From NBML01 sp029939535 (GTDB lineage: Bacteria; Desulfobacterota; Desulfobacteria; Desulfobacterales; Desulfobacteraceae): a stretch of 5,862 nt of DNA. Shown here piece after piece: positions 1 to 5,862 of the stretch. Position 1 is the first letter of the stretch, and the number at the start of each line of letters is the position of its first letter. The notes beneath the pieces are model-generated. The model ran no database searches. It worked only from the letters and a program-made list of their open reading frames with translations, and was not told the origin of the DNA. Made by a program: the position numbers and the translations under genes. The stretch covers positions 1 through 5,862 of the forward strand of contig JAOZST010000218.1 of NCBI GenBank assembly GCA_029939535.1, read 5' to 3'.

Positions 1-1007
1 ACTGCCATGGAACCATCCTGTTTTTTGATGGGTCCTGAAAAGGGATGAAAAGAACCGTCTGCAATGGATTTGCTTGTTTTCTCCACCAGGGCCACAACAT
101 CGGCAGGCACTTTTTTATTGATGGGAGCAAGCTCGATCATTCCATCTTTAATACCGCCCCATACAGCTTCTGGTTTCCATGTTTTGTCCAGTACGCTTTT
201 TGCAACCTTTGTATAATACGCATTCCAGACATGGGTGGTGGCTGTCAAATGAGCATTGGGACCATATTTGGACATATCAGAATGGTATCCAATGGAAAAC
301 ACACCTTTTTCTTCTGCTGTCATGGTGGGTGCTGTGGAATCGGTATGGTGTGTTACAACATCAACACCCTGATCAATCAATGCTTCCGATGCCTCGCGTT
401 CTTTTCCCGGATCAAACCAGGAATTTACCCAGATTACTTTTACTTTGATATCGGGATTTACACTTTTGGCACCCAGGGTGAATGCATTGATTCCCCTGAT
501 GACTTCCGGGATAGGGAATGCAGCTACATAACCCAGCTCATTGGATTTTGTCATTTTTCCTGCAATAATTCCTGTCAGATAACGGCCTTCATAAAACCGG
601 CTCATATAGGTCCCGACATTTCTGGATTGTTTGTATCCTGTGGAATGTTCAAAAATAGTTTTTGGGAAAAGTTTTGCCACTTTCAGGGTTGGATTCATAT
701 ATCCAAAGGAAGTGGTGAAAATCAAACCGTAACCACTTTTTGCCAGGTCTCGAATCACCCTTTCCGCTTCTGCTCCTTCTGGAACACTTTCAATAAATTT
801 GGTGGAGACCCTGTTCCCTAAATTTTTCTCCATCGCGATACGGCCCAGATCATGTTGATATGTCCAGCCTGCGTCTCCAATGGGACTTACATAAACAAAT
901 CCTACTTTTAATTTGTCCTGGGCAAAGAGTGAAGGAATAAATCCAGTAAAAATAAATGCCATGGCACTTATGCATAATACAATTTTTAATACCCTGTTTT
1001 GTTTCAT
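1..1007 (-). CDS. BMP/PnrA-family periplasmic substrate-binding protein of an ABC importer (C-terminus outside window)
   Basis: This is the solute-binding subunit that captures a ligand, probably a purine base or nucleoside, in the periplasm and delivers it to the two permeases. Reading the minus strand from the ATG at 1007 gives 335 codons without a stop to the window edge. Residues 1-29 form a Sec signal peptide: basic start MKQNRVLK, a hydrophobic core, and a cleavage site after SLFA. There is no lipobox cysteine at that site, so the protein is probably soluble in the periplasm, unlike Gram-positive and spirochete BMP lipoproteins. Family landmarks are GDAGWTYQHDLGR (44-56), FGYMNP (101-106), the GIIAGKM...ELGYVAAFPIPEVIRG stretch (147-172), WVNSWFDPGKEREA (193-206) and THHTDSTAP (219-227). 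Family members are about 350-365 residues, so roughly 25-30 are missing. A Shine-Dalgarno GGGAG lies about 7 nt upstream. It is the last visible gene of the operon, 20 nt after permease 2. The family assignment is firm; the substrate is not, and riboflavin is a less likely alternative. Confidence 0.93.
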   Translation of the reverse strand, partial: MKQNRVLKIVLCISAMAFIFTGFIPSLFAQDKLKVGFVYVSPIGDAGWTYQHDLGRIAMEKNLGNRVSTKFIESVPEGAEAERVIRDLAKSGYGLIFTTSFGYMNPTLKVAKLFPKTIFEHSTGYKQSRNVGTYMSRFYEGRYLTGIIAGKMTKSNELGYVAAFPIPEVIRGINAFTLGAKSVNPDIKVKVIWVNSWFDPGKEREASEALIDQGVDVVTHHTDSTAPTMTAEEKGVFSIGYHSDMSKYGPNAHLTATTHVWNAYYTKVAKSVLDKTWKPEAVWGGIKDGMIELAPINKKVPADVVALVEKTSKSIADGSFHPFSGPIKKQDGSMA

Positions 1008-1027
1008 ACAACTCTCCCTTTATTTTA

Positions 1028-1957
1028 TTAGTTATTTTCCGGATGGAATGTTATACCCAGCGAAGCCGGGGAATTAAGCCTGATTAAATTTTTATCCCTT
1101 GAAATAAATACCAGAACCAGAATGGTTGCAAGATAGGGCAGCATGGAGAGAATCTGGGCTGGAATTTCAAATCCAAAGCCCTGGATATGAAACTGAAGAA
1201 TGGTTACCCCTCCGAAAAGATAGGCACCGATCATTACCCTTGCCGGCCGCCATGTGGCAAAAACAACCAGGGCAAGGGATACCCATCCCCTTCCAGCCAC
1301 CATGCCCTCAACCCACATGGGGGTGTAGGCCACAGCCAGGTAAACACCACCCAGCCCTGCCATGGCACCGCCAAACAGGACCGCAAGATATCGGATACCG
1401 ATTACTGAAAAACCCAGGGCATGGCCTGATTTTGGGCTTTCACCAACAGCCTTTAAAATAAGGCCTGCCCGGGTTTTATAGAGAAACCACAAAACACCGG
1501 CCAGAAGAACAAGGGACATATAGATCAAGATATCATAGGAGAAAATAAGCTGGCCAAGAATGGGAATATTACTAAGAACCGGTATGCTGAGTTCAGGAAC
1601 CCCTTTCAGGGCAACGCTGGTATACTCAATTCCCATAAAGGCACTTAACCCTGTTCCAAAAATGGTCAGGGCAAGGCCGCTTGCCACCTGATTGGCCATC
1701 AAAGAAAGAGTGAGTATGGCAAAAATCAGCGCCATGAGCGCACCGGCAAGCATACCGCAGGAAACTGCAATTATGATACTTCCGGTTTTTGCCATGGCAA
1801 TAAACCCGGAGATAGCCCCTACCAGCATCATGCCTTCAACACCAAGATTCAGGACACCTGATTTTTCAACAATCAGTTCACCCAGGGCCGCATAAACAAG
1901 GGGAGTGCCCGCTGCAATGGTGGCAATCAGAATATTCATCAGGGTATCTGGATTCAT
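1028..1957 (-). CDS. ABC importer permease, YufQ/NupQ-like (BPD_transp_2 family)
   Basis: This is the second inner-membrane permease of the BMP-type importer, expected to pair with permease 1 to form the channel. The 309-residue length is normal for this shorter permease type. It is almost entirely hydrophobic helices. Family motifs are GELIVEKSGVLNLGVEGMML (26-45), the cytoplasmic coupling segment LKAVGESPKSGHALGF (168-183) and GRGWVSLALVVFATWRP (222-238). The start is fixed by an ATGA overlap with the stop of permease 1 (bases 1954-1957) and by an AAGGAG Shine-Dalgarno 7 nt upstream, inside the permease 1 coding region, which implies translational coupling. The gene ends 20 nt before the binding-protein gene. 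There is no truncation or frameshift. The family call is secure; the transported substrate is inferred only from the operon. Confidence 0.95.
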   Translation of the reverse strand: MNPDTLMNILIATIAAGTPLVYAALGELIVEKSGVLNLGVEGMMLVGAISGFIAMAKTGSIIIAVSCGMLAGALMALIFAILTLSLMANQVASGLALTIFGTGLSAFMGIEYTSVALKGVPELSIPVLSNIPILGQLIFSYDILIYMSLVLLAGVLWFLYKTRAGLILKAVGESPKSGHALGFSVIGIRYLAVLFGGAMAGLGGVYLAVAYTPMWVEGMVAGRGWVSLALVVFATWRPARVMIGAYLFGGVTILQFHIQGFGFEIPAQILSMLPYLATILVLVFISRDKNLIRLNSPASLGITFHPENN

Positions 1958-3039
1958 GGATTGGCTCCTTTTACAGGTTGGTTGAGTTTGAATCTGATTC
2001 GAAAATTAATGAGAAAATCAGCGGCCAGCAGATAAAAAAGCAGCATTCCCTGGAACACACCGGTCACTGCCGAGGGAAGATCCAGATTCATCTGTCCGGA
2101 TTCACCGCCCAGATAAAGAAGGGCCATTAAAAGACTGGATAAAAAAATCCCACCGGGATGAAGTCGTCCCACATAGGCCACAATAATGGCTGCAAAACCA
2201 TAGCCGGGCGAAACAGAAGGCAAAAGTTGCCCTATGGGACCTGCAATTTCAGATACACCGGCAATTCCCGCTGCCAGGCCGCCGGAAAGAAGGCCGATCC
2301 ATATCATTTTTTTATATTTGAATCCAGCATAGGCAGCAGCATTTATGGCAAGCCCGGAAACCTGCAGCTGGTAGCCGATAAAGCTTTTTAAAAGAAAAAT
2401 CCACCCCACCCCAACGGCTGCAAAGGATATTAAGACCCCGGCATGGAGCCTTGTCCCTTCGATCATGATGGGAAGCAGGGCCGAATCTGAGAACAAAACT
2501 GACTGTGGGAATCCATAGCCCTGGGGATCTTTCCATGGTCCGTGGATCAACAGGCTCAAAATAAGGATTGCCACGTAATTAAGCATCAGGCTTACTAGAA
2601 TTTCATTGGCATTATACCGGATCTTTAAAAATGCAGGGATGGATGCCCAGAGCATTCCACCAATAATACCGCCCGCAAACATGGCAGGAAGAATCAAACT
2701 GCTTGTGCTCTCATTAAAGTACAGGGCAACCCCACCTCCGAAAATAGCGCCCATGGCCAATTGACCTTCAGCACCGATATTCCAGATATTTGCCTTGAAC
2801 CCGATGGCAAGGCCGACCCCTATGATCATGAGGGGAGATGCTTTGATGATAAGTTCTCCCAGGCCATAAAGGTCATTTATGGGTTCAATGAAAAAGGCGT
2901 GGAAGGCAAGGGCAGGATTCTTACCCAGCAGAATAAAGATAAGCAGACCGCTGAAAAGCATCAACAGGGCTGCAATCAAAGGTGAAAAATATTTCATTGC
3001 TTTGGATGGGATGGGTCTTGGTTCTATTTTAAATACCAT
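1954..3039 (-). CDS. ABC importer permease, YufP/NupP-like (BPD_transp_2 family)
   Basis: This is the first inner-membrane permease of the importer. At 361 residues it is the longer of the pair, as expected for YufP/NupP-type subunits. A short basic N-terminal tail is followed by a transmembrane helix (about 18-38), then further helices. Recognisable motifs are FKANIWNIGAEGQL (81-94), NANEILVSLMLNYVA (143-157) and GYGFAAIIVAYVGRLHPGG (279-297), all characteristic of this subfamily. The ATG at 3039 has a GGAG Shine-Dalgarno 6 nt upstream and lies 27 nt after the ATPase stop. Its stop overlaps the start of permease 2 in ATGA. The gene is intact. The role as a purine/nucleoside-type permease follows from the family and the neighbouring BMP binding protein. 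Confidence 0.95.
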   Translation of the reverse strand: MVFKIEPRPIPSKAMKYFSPLIAALLMLFSGLLIFILLGKNPALAFHAFFIEPINDLYGLGELIIKASPLMIIGVGLAIGFKANIWNIGAEGQLAMGAIFGGGVALYFNESTSSLILPAMFAGGIIGGMLWASIPAFLKIRYNANEILVSLMLNYVAILILSLLIHGPWKDPQGYGFPQSVLFSDSALLPIMIEGTRLHAGVLISFAAVGVGWIFLLKSFIGYQLQVSGLAINAAAYAGFKYKKMIWIGLLSGGLAAGIAGVSEIAGPIGQLLPSVSPGYGFAAIIVAYVGRLHPGGIFLSSLLMALLYLGGESGQMNLDLPSAVTGVFQGMLLFYLLAADFLINFRIRFKLNQPVKGANP

Positions 3040-3066
3040 GGATTACTCCGCTATTTTCTGTTTGGT

Positions 3067-4635
3067 TCAACCGTTTGATTCAATTGGCCCTCCGGGAAAC
3101 ATGCCGCTCATCCATATGCCGATCTCTTCTTTTGTGGTATCACAGACATTCAAAGACGGTGACAAATGTCCTTCAGCAATCACCATGAGGCGGTCACAGA
3201 TTTCAAAAAGTTCATCCAGTTCTTCGGAAATGACCATTACCGCAGTCCCCTTATTTCTCAGATCAATAATGGACTGGCGGATGATATTAGCAGCTCCCAC
3301 ATCAACTCCCCAGGTAGGTTGCGAAATTACAATGAGATCCGGTTCCTGGAGGATTTCCCTTCCAGTGATGAATTTTTGAATGTTTCCGCCTGAAAGACTG
3401 GTTACCTGATCCTCAATGCTGCCGCATTTGACATCAAAGGAAGAGATGCACTCTTTTGCAAATTTTGATACTTTTTTAAAAAGAACCAGCCCTCCCCGTA
3501 TCAGGTTGTGTCGGTGGGTGGTGAGAAGGTAATTATACATCAGGTTCATCCCGGGAACTGCCCCTCTCCCAAGTCTGTCTTCAGGAACAAAGCCAAGCCC
3601 CACCTTTCTTCTTTTTCCCGGATCCAGATGCCCCACTGGCTTTCCACAGATACAGACATCTTCTGGTTTCTGGGTTAACCACTCTCCCACAATCCCATTG
3701 ATCAGCTCCCGCTGCCCATTACCGGAAATTCCAGCAATTCCCAGAATTTCTCCGGACTGAACTTTAAAACTGATATTGTTTAAATCCGTTCCAAACTGGT
3801 TTGATTTTGTTTTGCACAAACCAGAGACTTCAAGGCAGTTTTCCCCATTCAGGTCAGGATTGTTCTGGGTACAGACCGGTAGTTCTTTTCCGATCATCAT
3901 CCTGGCCAGGCTGGATGGGGTTTCATTGGCCGGGGTTGCTGTGCCGGTTACTTTCCCGGCCCGTATGATGGTAGCTTTATGGCAGAGCTCCTTTATTTCA
4001 TCCAGTTTATGGCTGATATAAAGGATGCTGCATCCTTCCCGGGACAGTTTCCGCAGGGTTTCAAACATTTTCTGGACGGCCTGGGGGGTCAAAACCGAGG
4101 TGGGTTCATCCATGATCAAAAGCTTTGGTTTCTGTATCAGGCATCTGACAATTTCAACCCGCTGCCGCAATCCAACGGGCAGGGAGTGAACCAGTCTTTT
4201 GGGATCAAGGGGAAGGCCGTATTTTTCCGATACATCTACAACTTTGCGGGAGAGCGCTTCCATGTCCTTTATATTTTCCATGGCAAGGGCGATATTTTCA
4301 ACAACTGTAAGTGTTTCAAAAAGAGAAAAGTGTTGAAACACCATTCCTATCCCCAGTTTTCTGGCGTGGGCAGGATTTAGTATGTCAATCTGTTCTCCTT
4401 CCCATAAAATTTCTCCCCGGTCAGGCTTTACAACGCCATAAATGGCCTTCATCAATGTGCTTTTACCTGCCCCGTTTTCGCCCAGTACTGCGTGGATTTC
4501 ACTGGGAAATACTTTTAAATCAATTGAATCATTGGCAATTACAGAAGGGTATATTTTGGTCATACCACGGAGTTCAAGACGAGGGGCTGCACCGTTACGG
4601 GTGTTTTTGTCTGCTTCTAAATCAATGTTATCCAT
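3067..4635 (-). CDS. Tandem-domain ABC importer ATPase, YufO/NupO-like
   Basis: This cytoplasmic ATPase powers the importer and carries two fused nucleotide-binding domains in 522 residues, normal for RbsA/YufO-type proteins. Domain 1 is complete: Walker A GENGAGKST (52-60), Q-loop Q101, signature LPVGLRQR (152-159), Walker B LLIMDEP (172-178, catalytic E177) and H-loop H209. Domain 2 is degenerate: Walker A reads GISGNGQRE (302-310) without the usual K-S/T, the signature LSGGNIQKF is intact (414-422), the Walker B region reads LIVISQPTWG (434-443) with Q439 at the catalytic Glu position, and the H-loop His is replaced by E471. This asymmetry is typical of the family, with one functional composite ATP site expected. 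It is the first transporter gene, 138 nt after the regulator and directly behind the promoter/operator at 4675-4703. The ATG at 4635 has GAGG about 10 nt upstream. Another ATG at 4640, out of frame, opens only a 7-codon ORF. Confidence 0.95.
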   Translation of the reverse strand: MDNIDLEADKNTRNGAAPRLELRGMTKIYPSVIANDSIDLKVFPSEIHAVLGENGAGKSTLMKAIYGVVKPDRGEILWEGEQIDILNPAHARKLGIGMVFQHFSLFETLTVVENIALAMENIKDMEALSRKVVDVSEKYGLPLDPKRLVHSLPVGLRQRVEIVRCLIQKPKLLIMDEPTSVLTPQAVQKMFETLRKLSREGCSILYISHKLDEIKELCHKATIIRAGKVTGTATPANETPSSLARMMIGKELPVCTQNNPDLNGENCLEVSGLCKTKSNQFGTDLNNISFKVQSGEILGIAGISGNGQRELINGIVGEWLTQKPEDVCICGKPVGHLDPGKRRKVGLGFVPEDRLGRGAVPGMNLMYNYLLTTHRHNLIRGGLVLFKKVSKFAKECISSFDVKCGSIEDQVTSLSGGNIQKFITGREILQEPDLIVISQPTWGVDVGAANIIRQSIIDLRNKGTAVMVISEELDELFEICDRLMVIAEGHLSPSLNVCDTTKEEIGIWMSGMFPGGPIESNG

Positions 4636-4674
4636 TTCATAGAATCCTCAGGGTTAAACTAATTGTATTTTTTT

Positions 4675-4703
4675 ATGCAATCACAAATTTATTGTGATGT
4701 CAA
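4675..4703 (-). promoter_or_regulatory. Sigma70-type promoter of the transporter operon
   Basis: On the minus strand there is a consensus -35 TTGACA (4703-4698), a 17-nt spacer and a weaker -10 TTGCAT (4680-4675). The -10 is preceded immediately by TGA, which fits an extended -10 (TGn). Transcription would start near 4668, giving a leader of about 33 nt to the ATPase ATG. The perfect -35, ideal spacing and position make this the best promoter candidate in the window. The -10 match is only 3 of 6, which fits a regulated promoter. No strong terminator separates the regulator gene from it, so read-through from the regulator is also possible. Confidence 0.7.
4680..4698. promoter_or_regulatory. 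Putative operator: perfect 7-bp inverted repeat within the promoter spacer
   Basis: The arms ATCACAA and TTGTGAT flank a 5-bp centre, with dyad axis at base 4689. The repeat fills the 17-bp spacer between -35 and -10 and overlaps one base of each hexamer, the classic position for a repressor that blocks RNA polymerase. A dimeric regulator encoded next door (4774-5487) is the obvious candidate binder, but other repressors cannot be excluded. It is not a CRP site: the half-sites are everted relative to TGTGA-N6-TCACA. Confidence 0.6.
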
Positions 4704-4773
4704 TAAAATATTTTAGTAATACTTAAAAATTATTTGAAATTATGGAATCTGTTTTCTTTGCCGCTATTGTTTT

Positions 4774-5487
4774 TCAAATAATGTCCCTGATGGCAGTGCC
4801 GTTGGTGGCTCGTATTTTTTTTAAATAATTATAAATGGTAAAATTGGATACACCCAACCGCATTGCCACTTGGCTGACCACGCCCCTGATTTGAAAAGCG
4901 CCTTTTTGTTCCAGTAGTTTGACAACCCTTATTTTTTCATCCGTGACCATGGAAGCAGGTCTTTTTCCAACTTCTGCAACAGCCTGTTCAAAAAGAGAAT
5001 CCATGGTATTGTCTATGGAAAAAGACATCTTTTCAGGGATATCCCCTGTCATACCATTTCCGGAATCACTGGATATCCCTTTGTTAACAAAAGATTTTAA
5101 CAGCTGAATGGCGTTGTGGTAGTCAGTGGTATTGAAATTGATGCAAAAGGCGGCAATTACCTCTCCTTCACTGTTTTTAATATAACTTGTGGAGGATTTA
5201 AGTTCCCTGCCGTCGTCGGTCAATGTCATGAAACAATGCCTGTCTTTTACTGCATTTCCATCCTGGAGAAGTGGTTTGGCTACCACGTCTGTAACCTGGG
5301 ACCCTGGCTGCCTTTTTGTTACATTACCGGTAATGTAAACAAGCTGCATATGCTGGGTTGTTAAATCATGGATCGCCACCTCACAATTATCTCCAAACAT
5401 CTGGGTCATCAGGTTTGCCAATTGCTTTAATGTGGTGAAAATCTGCTCTTTTTCAGTGACCATAAAAGTTTGTAATTTCCATAACAT
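4774..5487 (-). CDS. YheO/DauR-like transcriptional regulator (YheO-type PAS domain + C-terminal HTH)
   Basis: This is a cytoplasmic DNA-binding regulator with an N-terminal small-molecule sensing domain. Residues about 12-125 match the YheO-like PAS domain (FGDNCEVAIHDLT at 31-43, YITGNVTKRQPGSQVTD at 51-67, SEGEVIAAFCINFNTTDY at 106-123). A polar linker follows, then a C-terminal helix-turn-helix (about 175-228) with GAFQIRGVVSQVAMRLGVSN and FTIYNYLKKIR, typical of the HTH_22 family. The 237-residue length is normal. The start is uncertain: the ATG at 5487 has no visible Shine-Dalgarno, while Met9 (5463) precedes the conserved TEKEQIF segment and would give 229 residues. Characterised relatives include the Pseudomonas D-arginine utilisation repressor DauR; E. 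coli YheO is the family namesake. Position upstream of and co-directional with the importer suggests that it controls the importer. Whether it represses or activates, and its ligand, are inference. Confidence 0.9.
   Translation of the reverse strand: MLWKLQTFMVTEKEQIFTTLKQLANLMTQMFGDNCEVAIHDLTTQHMQLVYITGNVTKRQPGSQVTDVVAKPLLQDGNAVKDRHCFMTLTDDGRELKSSTSYIKNSEGEVIAAFCINFNTTDYHNAIQLLKSFVNKGISSDSGNGMTGDIPEKMSFSIDNTMDSLFEQAVAEVGKRPASMVTDEKIRVVKLLEQKGAFQIRGVVSQVAMRLGVSNFTIYNYLKKIRATNGTAIRDII
5319..5338. repeat. 20-bp perfect palindrome inside the regulator gene
   Basis: The half-site TTACATTACC is followed directly by its exact reverse complement GGTAATGTAA, with no spacer. It lies within the PAS-domain coding region and encodes part of YITGNVT. 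A perfect zero-spacer palindrome of this length is unlikely by chance in a window of this size. It could be an internal operator about 165-185 bp downstream of the regulator's predicted transcription start, or a by-product of codon choice in a conserved segment. Confidence 0.5.
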
Positions 5488-5510
5488 ATTGGTTTTTTAA
5501 ATTGAACCGA

Positions 5511-5539
5511 ACTTTACCAGGATTTGATGCTTTTTTCAA
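5511..5539 (-). promoter_or_regulatory. Probable sigma70 promoter of the regulator gene
   Basis: On the minus strand, -35 TTGAAA (5539-5534) is followed by a 17-nt spacer ending in TGG, then -10 TAAAGT (5516-5511). The TGG directly before the -10 makes an extended -10 element. The predicted start near 5504 gives a leader of about 17 nt to the ATG at 5487, or about 41 nt to the alternative start at 5463. A direct repeat TTTCAAC (plus strand, 5534-5540 and 5545-5551, 11 bp apart) overlaps the -35. Confidence 0.5.
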
Positions 5540-5569
5540 CTGCCTTTCAACGGAACCGGTTATTATCTG

Positions 5570-5596
5570 TTGACCTGATCTTTATTTGGTTATAAT
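5570..5596 (+). promoter_or_regulatory. Candidate promoter for the rightward dehydrogenase-like gene
   Basis: TTGACC (5570-5575) and a perfect TATAAT (5591-5596) are separated by 15 bp, shorter than the usual 17. A start near 5603 would give a leader of about 175 nt that contains the heptad/inverted-repeat element. A second consensus -35, TTGACA at 5730-5735, lies closer to the gene, but I see no matching -10 at the right distance. Confidence 0.4.
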
Positions 5597-5620
5597 TTAA
5601 TAGTATAGGAATTTGCATTT

Positions 5621-5673
5621 AGCTGTTAGCCATTAGGCTTTAGCTAACTGCCAACAGCTAATGGCTAACAGCT
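5621..5673. repeat. 16-bp perfect inverted repeat within a 7-bp periodic element
   Basis: The left arm AGCTGTTAGCCATTAG (5621-5636) and right arm CTAATGGCTAACAGCT (5658-5673) are exact reverse complements around a 21-bp loop. The whole element also reads as consecutive heptads: AGCTGTT, AGCCATT, AGGCTTT, AGCTAAC, TGCCAAC, AGCTAAT, GGCTAAC. Six of the seven have GC at positions 2-3. No T-run follows on either strand and it lies between divergent genes, so it is not an ordinary terminator. It may be a dispersed repetitive (REP/MITE-like) element or a regulatory structure in the leader of the rightward gene. Confidence 0.85.
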
Positions 5674-5674
5674 C

Positions 5675-5688
5675 GCGCGATAGTGCGC
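5675..5688. repeat. Small GC-rich hairpin next to the inverted repeat
   Basis: GCGCG, loop ATAG, then TGCGC can form a 5-bp stem with one G-T wobble on the plus-strand transcript. It begins one base after the right arm of the large inverted repeat, so the two may form adjacent stem-loops or belong to the same element. Confidence 0.4.
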
Positions 5689-5778
5689 TAAGTTCAAAAC
5701 CTTACATCTTATTTCTTTTGAGATAAAGTTTGACATTGAACAATTTGATACTCAGAGCCCATATTCTGGAGGGAAACA

Positions 5779-5862
5779 ATGAATAAAGAGAGGGAAAAAA
5801 CAAGGGTTATTATTTGTGACGACATTGCAAAAATCGGTATTGATATGCTGCGAAAGCATTGT
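5779..5862 (+). CDS. N-terminus of a D-3-phosphoglycerate dehydrogenase-like / D-2-hydroxyacid dehydrogenase (runs off window)
   Basis: Only 28 codons are visible, from the ATG at 5779 to the window end. The start is well supported by GGAGGG at 5768-5773, 5 nt upstream. After a short charged leader (MNKEREK) comes TRVIICDDIAKIGIDMLRKH, which resembles the opening beta strand and helix of D-3-phosphoglycerate dehydrogenases (pattern: strand, then (S/D)D-I-x-x-x-G-I-x-x-L). Such enzymes oxidise 3-phosphoglycerate to phosphohydroxypyruvate for serine synthesis using NAD. Other D-2-hydroxyacid dehydrogenases begin in a similar way, and no catalytic or NAD-binding residues are in view. It is divergent from the regulator, with 291 nt between the two start codons, so it may or may not share its control. 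Confidence 0.6.
   Translation, partial: MNKEREKTRVIICDDIAKIGIDMLRKHC

Noticed and set aside
45..821. A 258-codon plus-strand open frame at the left end
   Set aside because: It is antisense to the binding-protein gene, which reads through on the minus strand with clear family motifs, a signal peptide and a Shine-Dalgarno. The plus frame is rich in Cys, Phe and His with no recognisable domain.
2879..3379. A 166-codon plus-strand open frame spanning the permease 1/ATPase junction
   Set aside because: It overlaps two well-supported genes on the other strand and has no family resemblance or credible ribosome-binding site.
4311..4341. Inverted repeat GTGTTTCAA / TTGAAACAC with a 13-nt loop inside the ATPase gene
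   Set aside because: Nine-bp arms with a loop of this size are expected about once by chance in a window this long, and the segment encodes the conserved Q-loop region.
3067..4635. Degenerate second ATPase domain as a sign of gene decay
   Set aside because: Loss of the Walker A Lys, catalytic Glu and H-loop His in the second domain is normal for RbsA/YufO-type tandem ATPases; domain 1 is intact.
4704..4773. Possible terminator after the regulator gene
   Set aside because: The stretch is AT-rich with only weak AT palindromes such as AAAATATTTT; there is no GC-rich stem followed by a T-run.
5488..5778. Riboswitch or tRNA/small RNA gene in the divergent intergenic region
   Set aside because: I could not recognise a purine, serine-related or other riboswitch core, nor a tRNA cloverleaf; the only clear structure is the heptad/inverted-repeat element.

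Overview
The window carries one nutrient-uptake operon on the minus strand with a regulator upstream of it, and the first codons of an unrelated metabolic gene on the plus strand. Moderate GC content, AT-rich intergenic DNA, sigma70-type promoters, a Sec (non-lipoprotein) signal peptide on the binding protein and Proteobacteria-like protein families suggest a Gram-negative bacterium. My impression from overall style is Desulfobacteraceae or another Desulfobacterota lineage; nothing in the window proves it.

Layout, following the minus strand from right to left. A YheO/DauR-like PAS + HTH regulator (5487-4774) is followed by a 138-nt gap. The gap holds a strong promoter with a perfect inverted repeat between its -35 and -10 elements. 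Four transporter genes follow: a tandem-domain ATPase (4635-3067), permease 1 (3039-1954), permease 2 (1957-1028, ATGA overlap with permease 1) and a periplasmic BMP/PnrA-type binding protein (1007 to beyond base 1). The binding protein runs off the window edge with roughly the last 25-30 residues missing. Together these form a complete BMP-family ABC importer, the class that takes up purines, nucleosides and, in some spirochetes, riboflavin. The exact substrate cannot be read from the sequence.

The right end (5488-5778) is a divergent intergenic region. It contains a good candidate promoter for the regulator, a candidate promoter for the rightward gene, and a striking 53-bp element: 16-bp perfect inverted repeats embedded in a 7-bp periodic pattern. 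The rightward gene starts at 5779, and its 28 visible codons look like the N-terminus of D-3-phosphoglycerate dehydrogenase or a related D-2-hydroxyacid dehydrogenase.

The likely logic is that the PAS domain of the regulator senses a small molecule and the regulator binds the promoter-spacer palindrome to control import. This is inference from position and family. I see no evidence of a new kind of system. The points most worth checking are the operator, a 20-bp perfect palindrome inside the regulator gene, and the heptad/inverted-repeat element.
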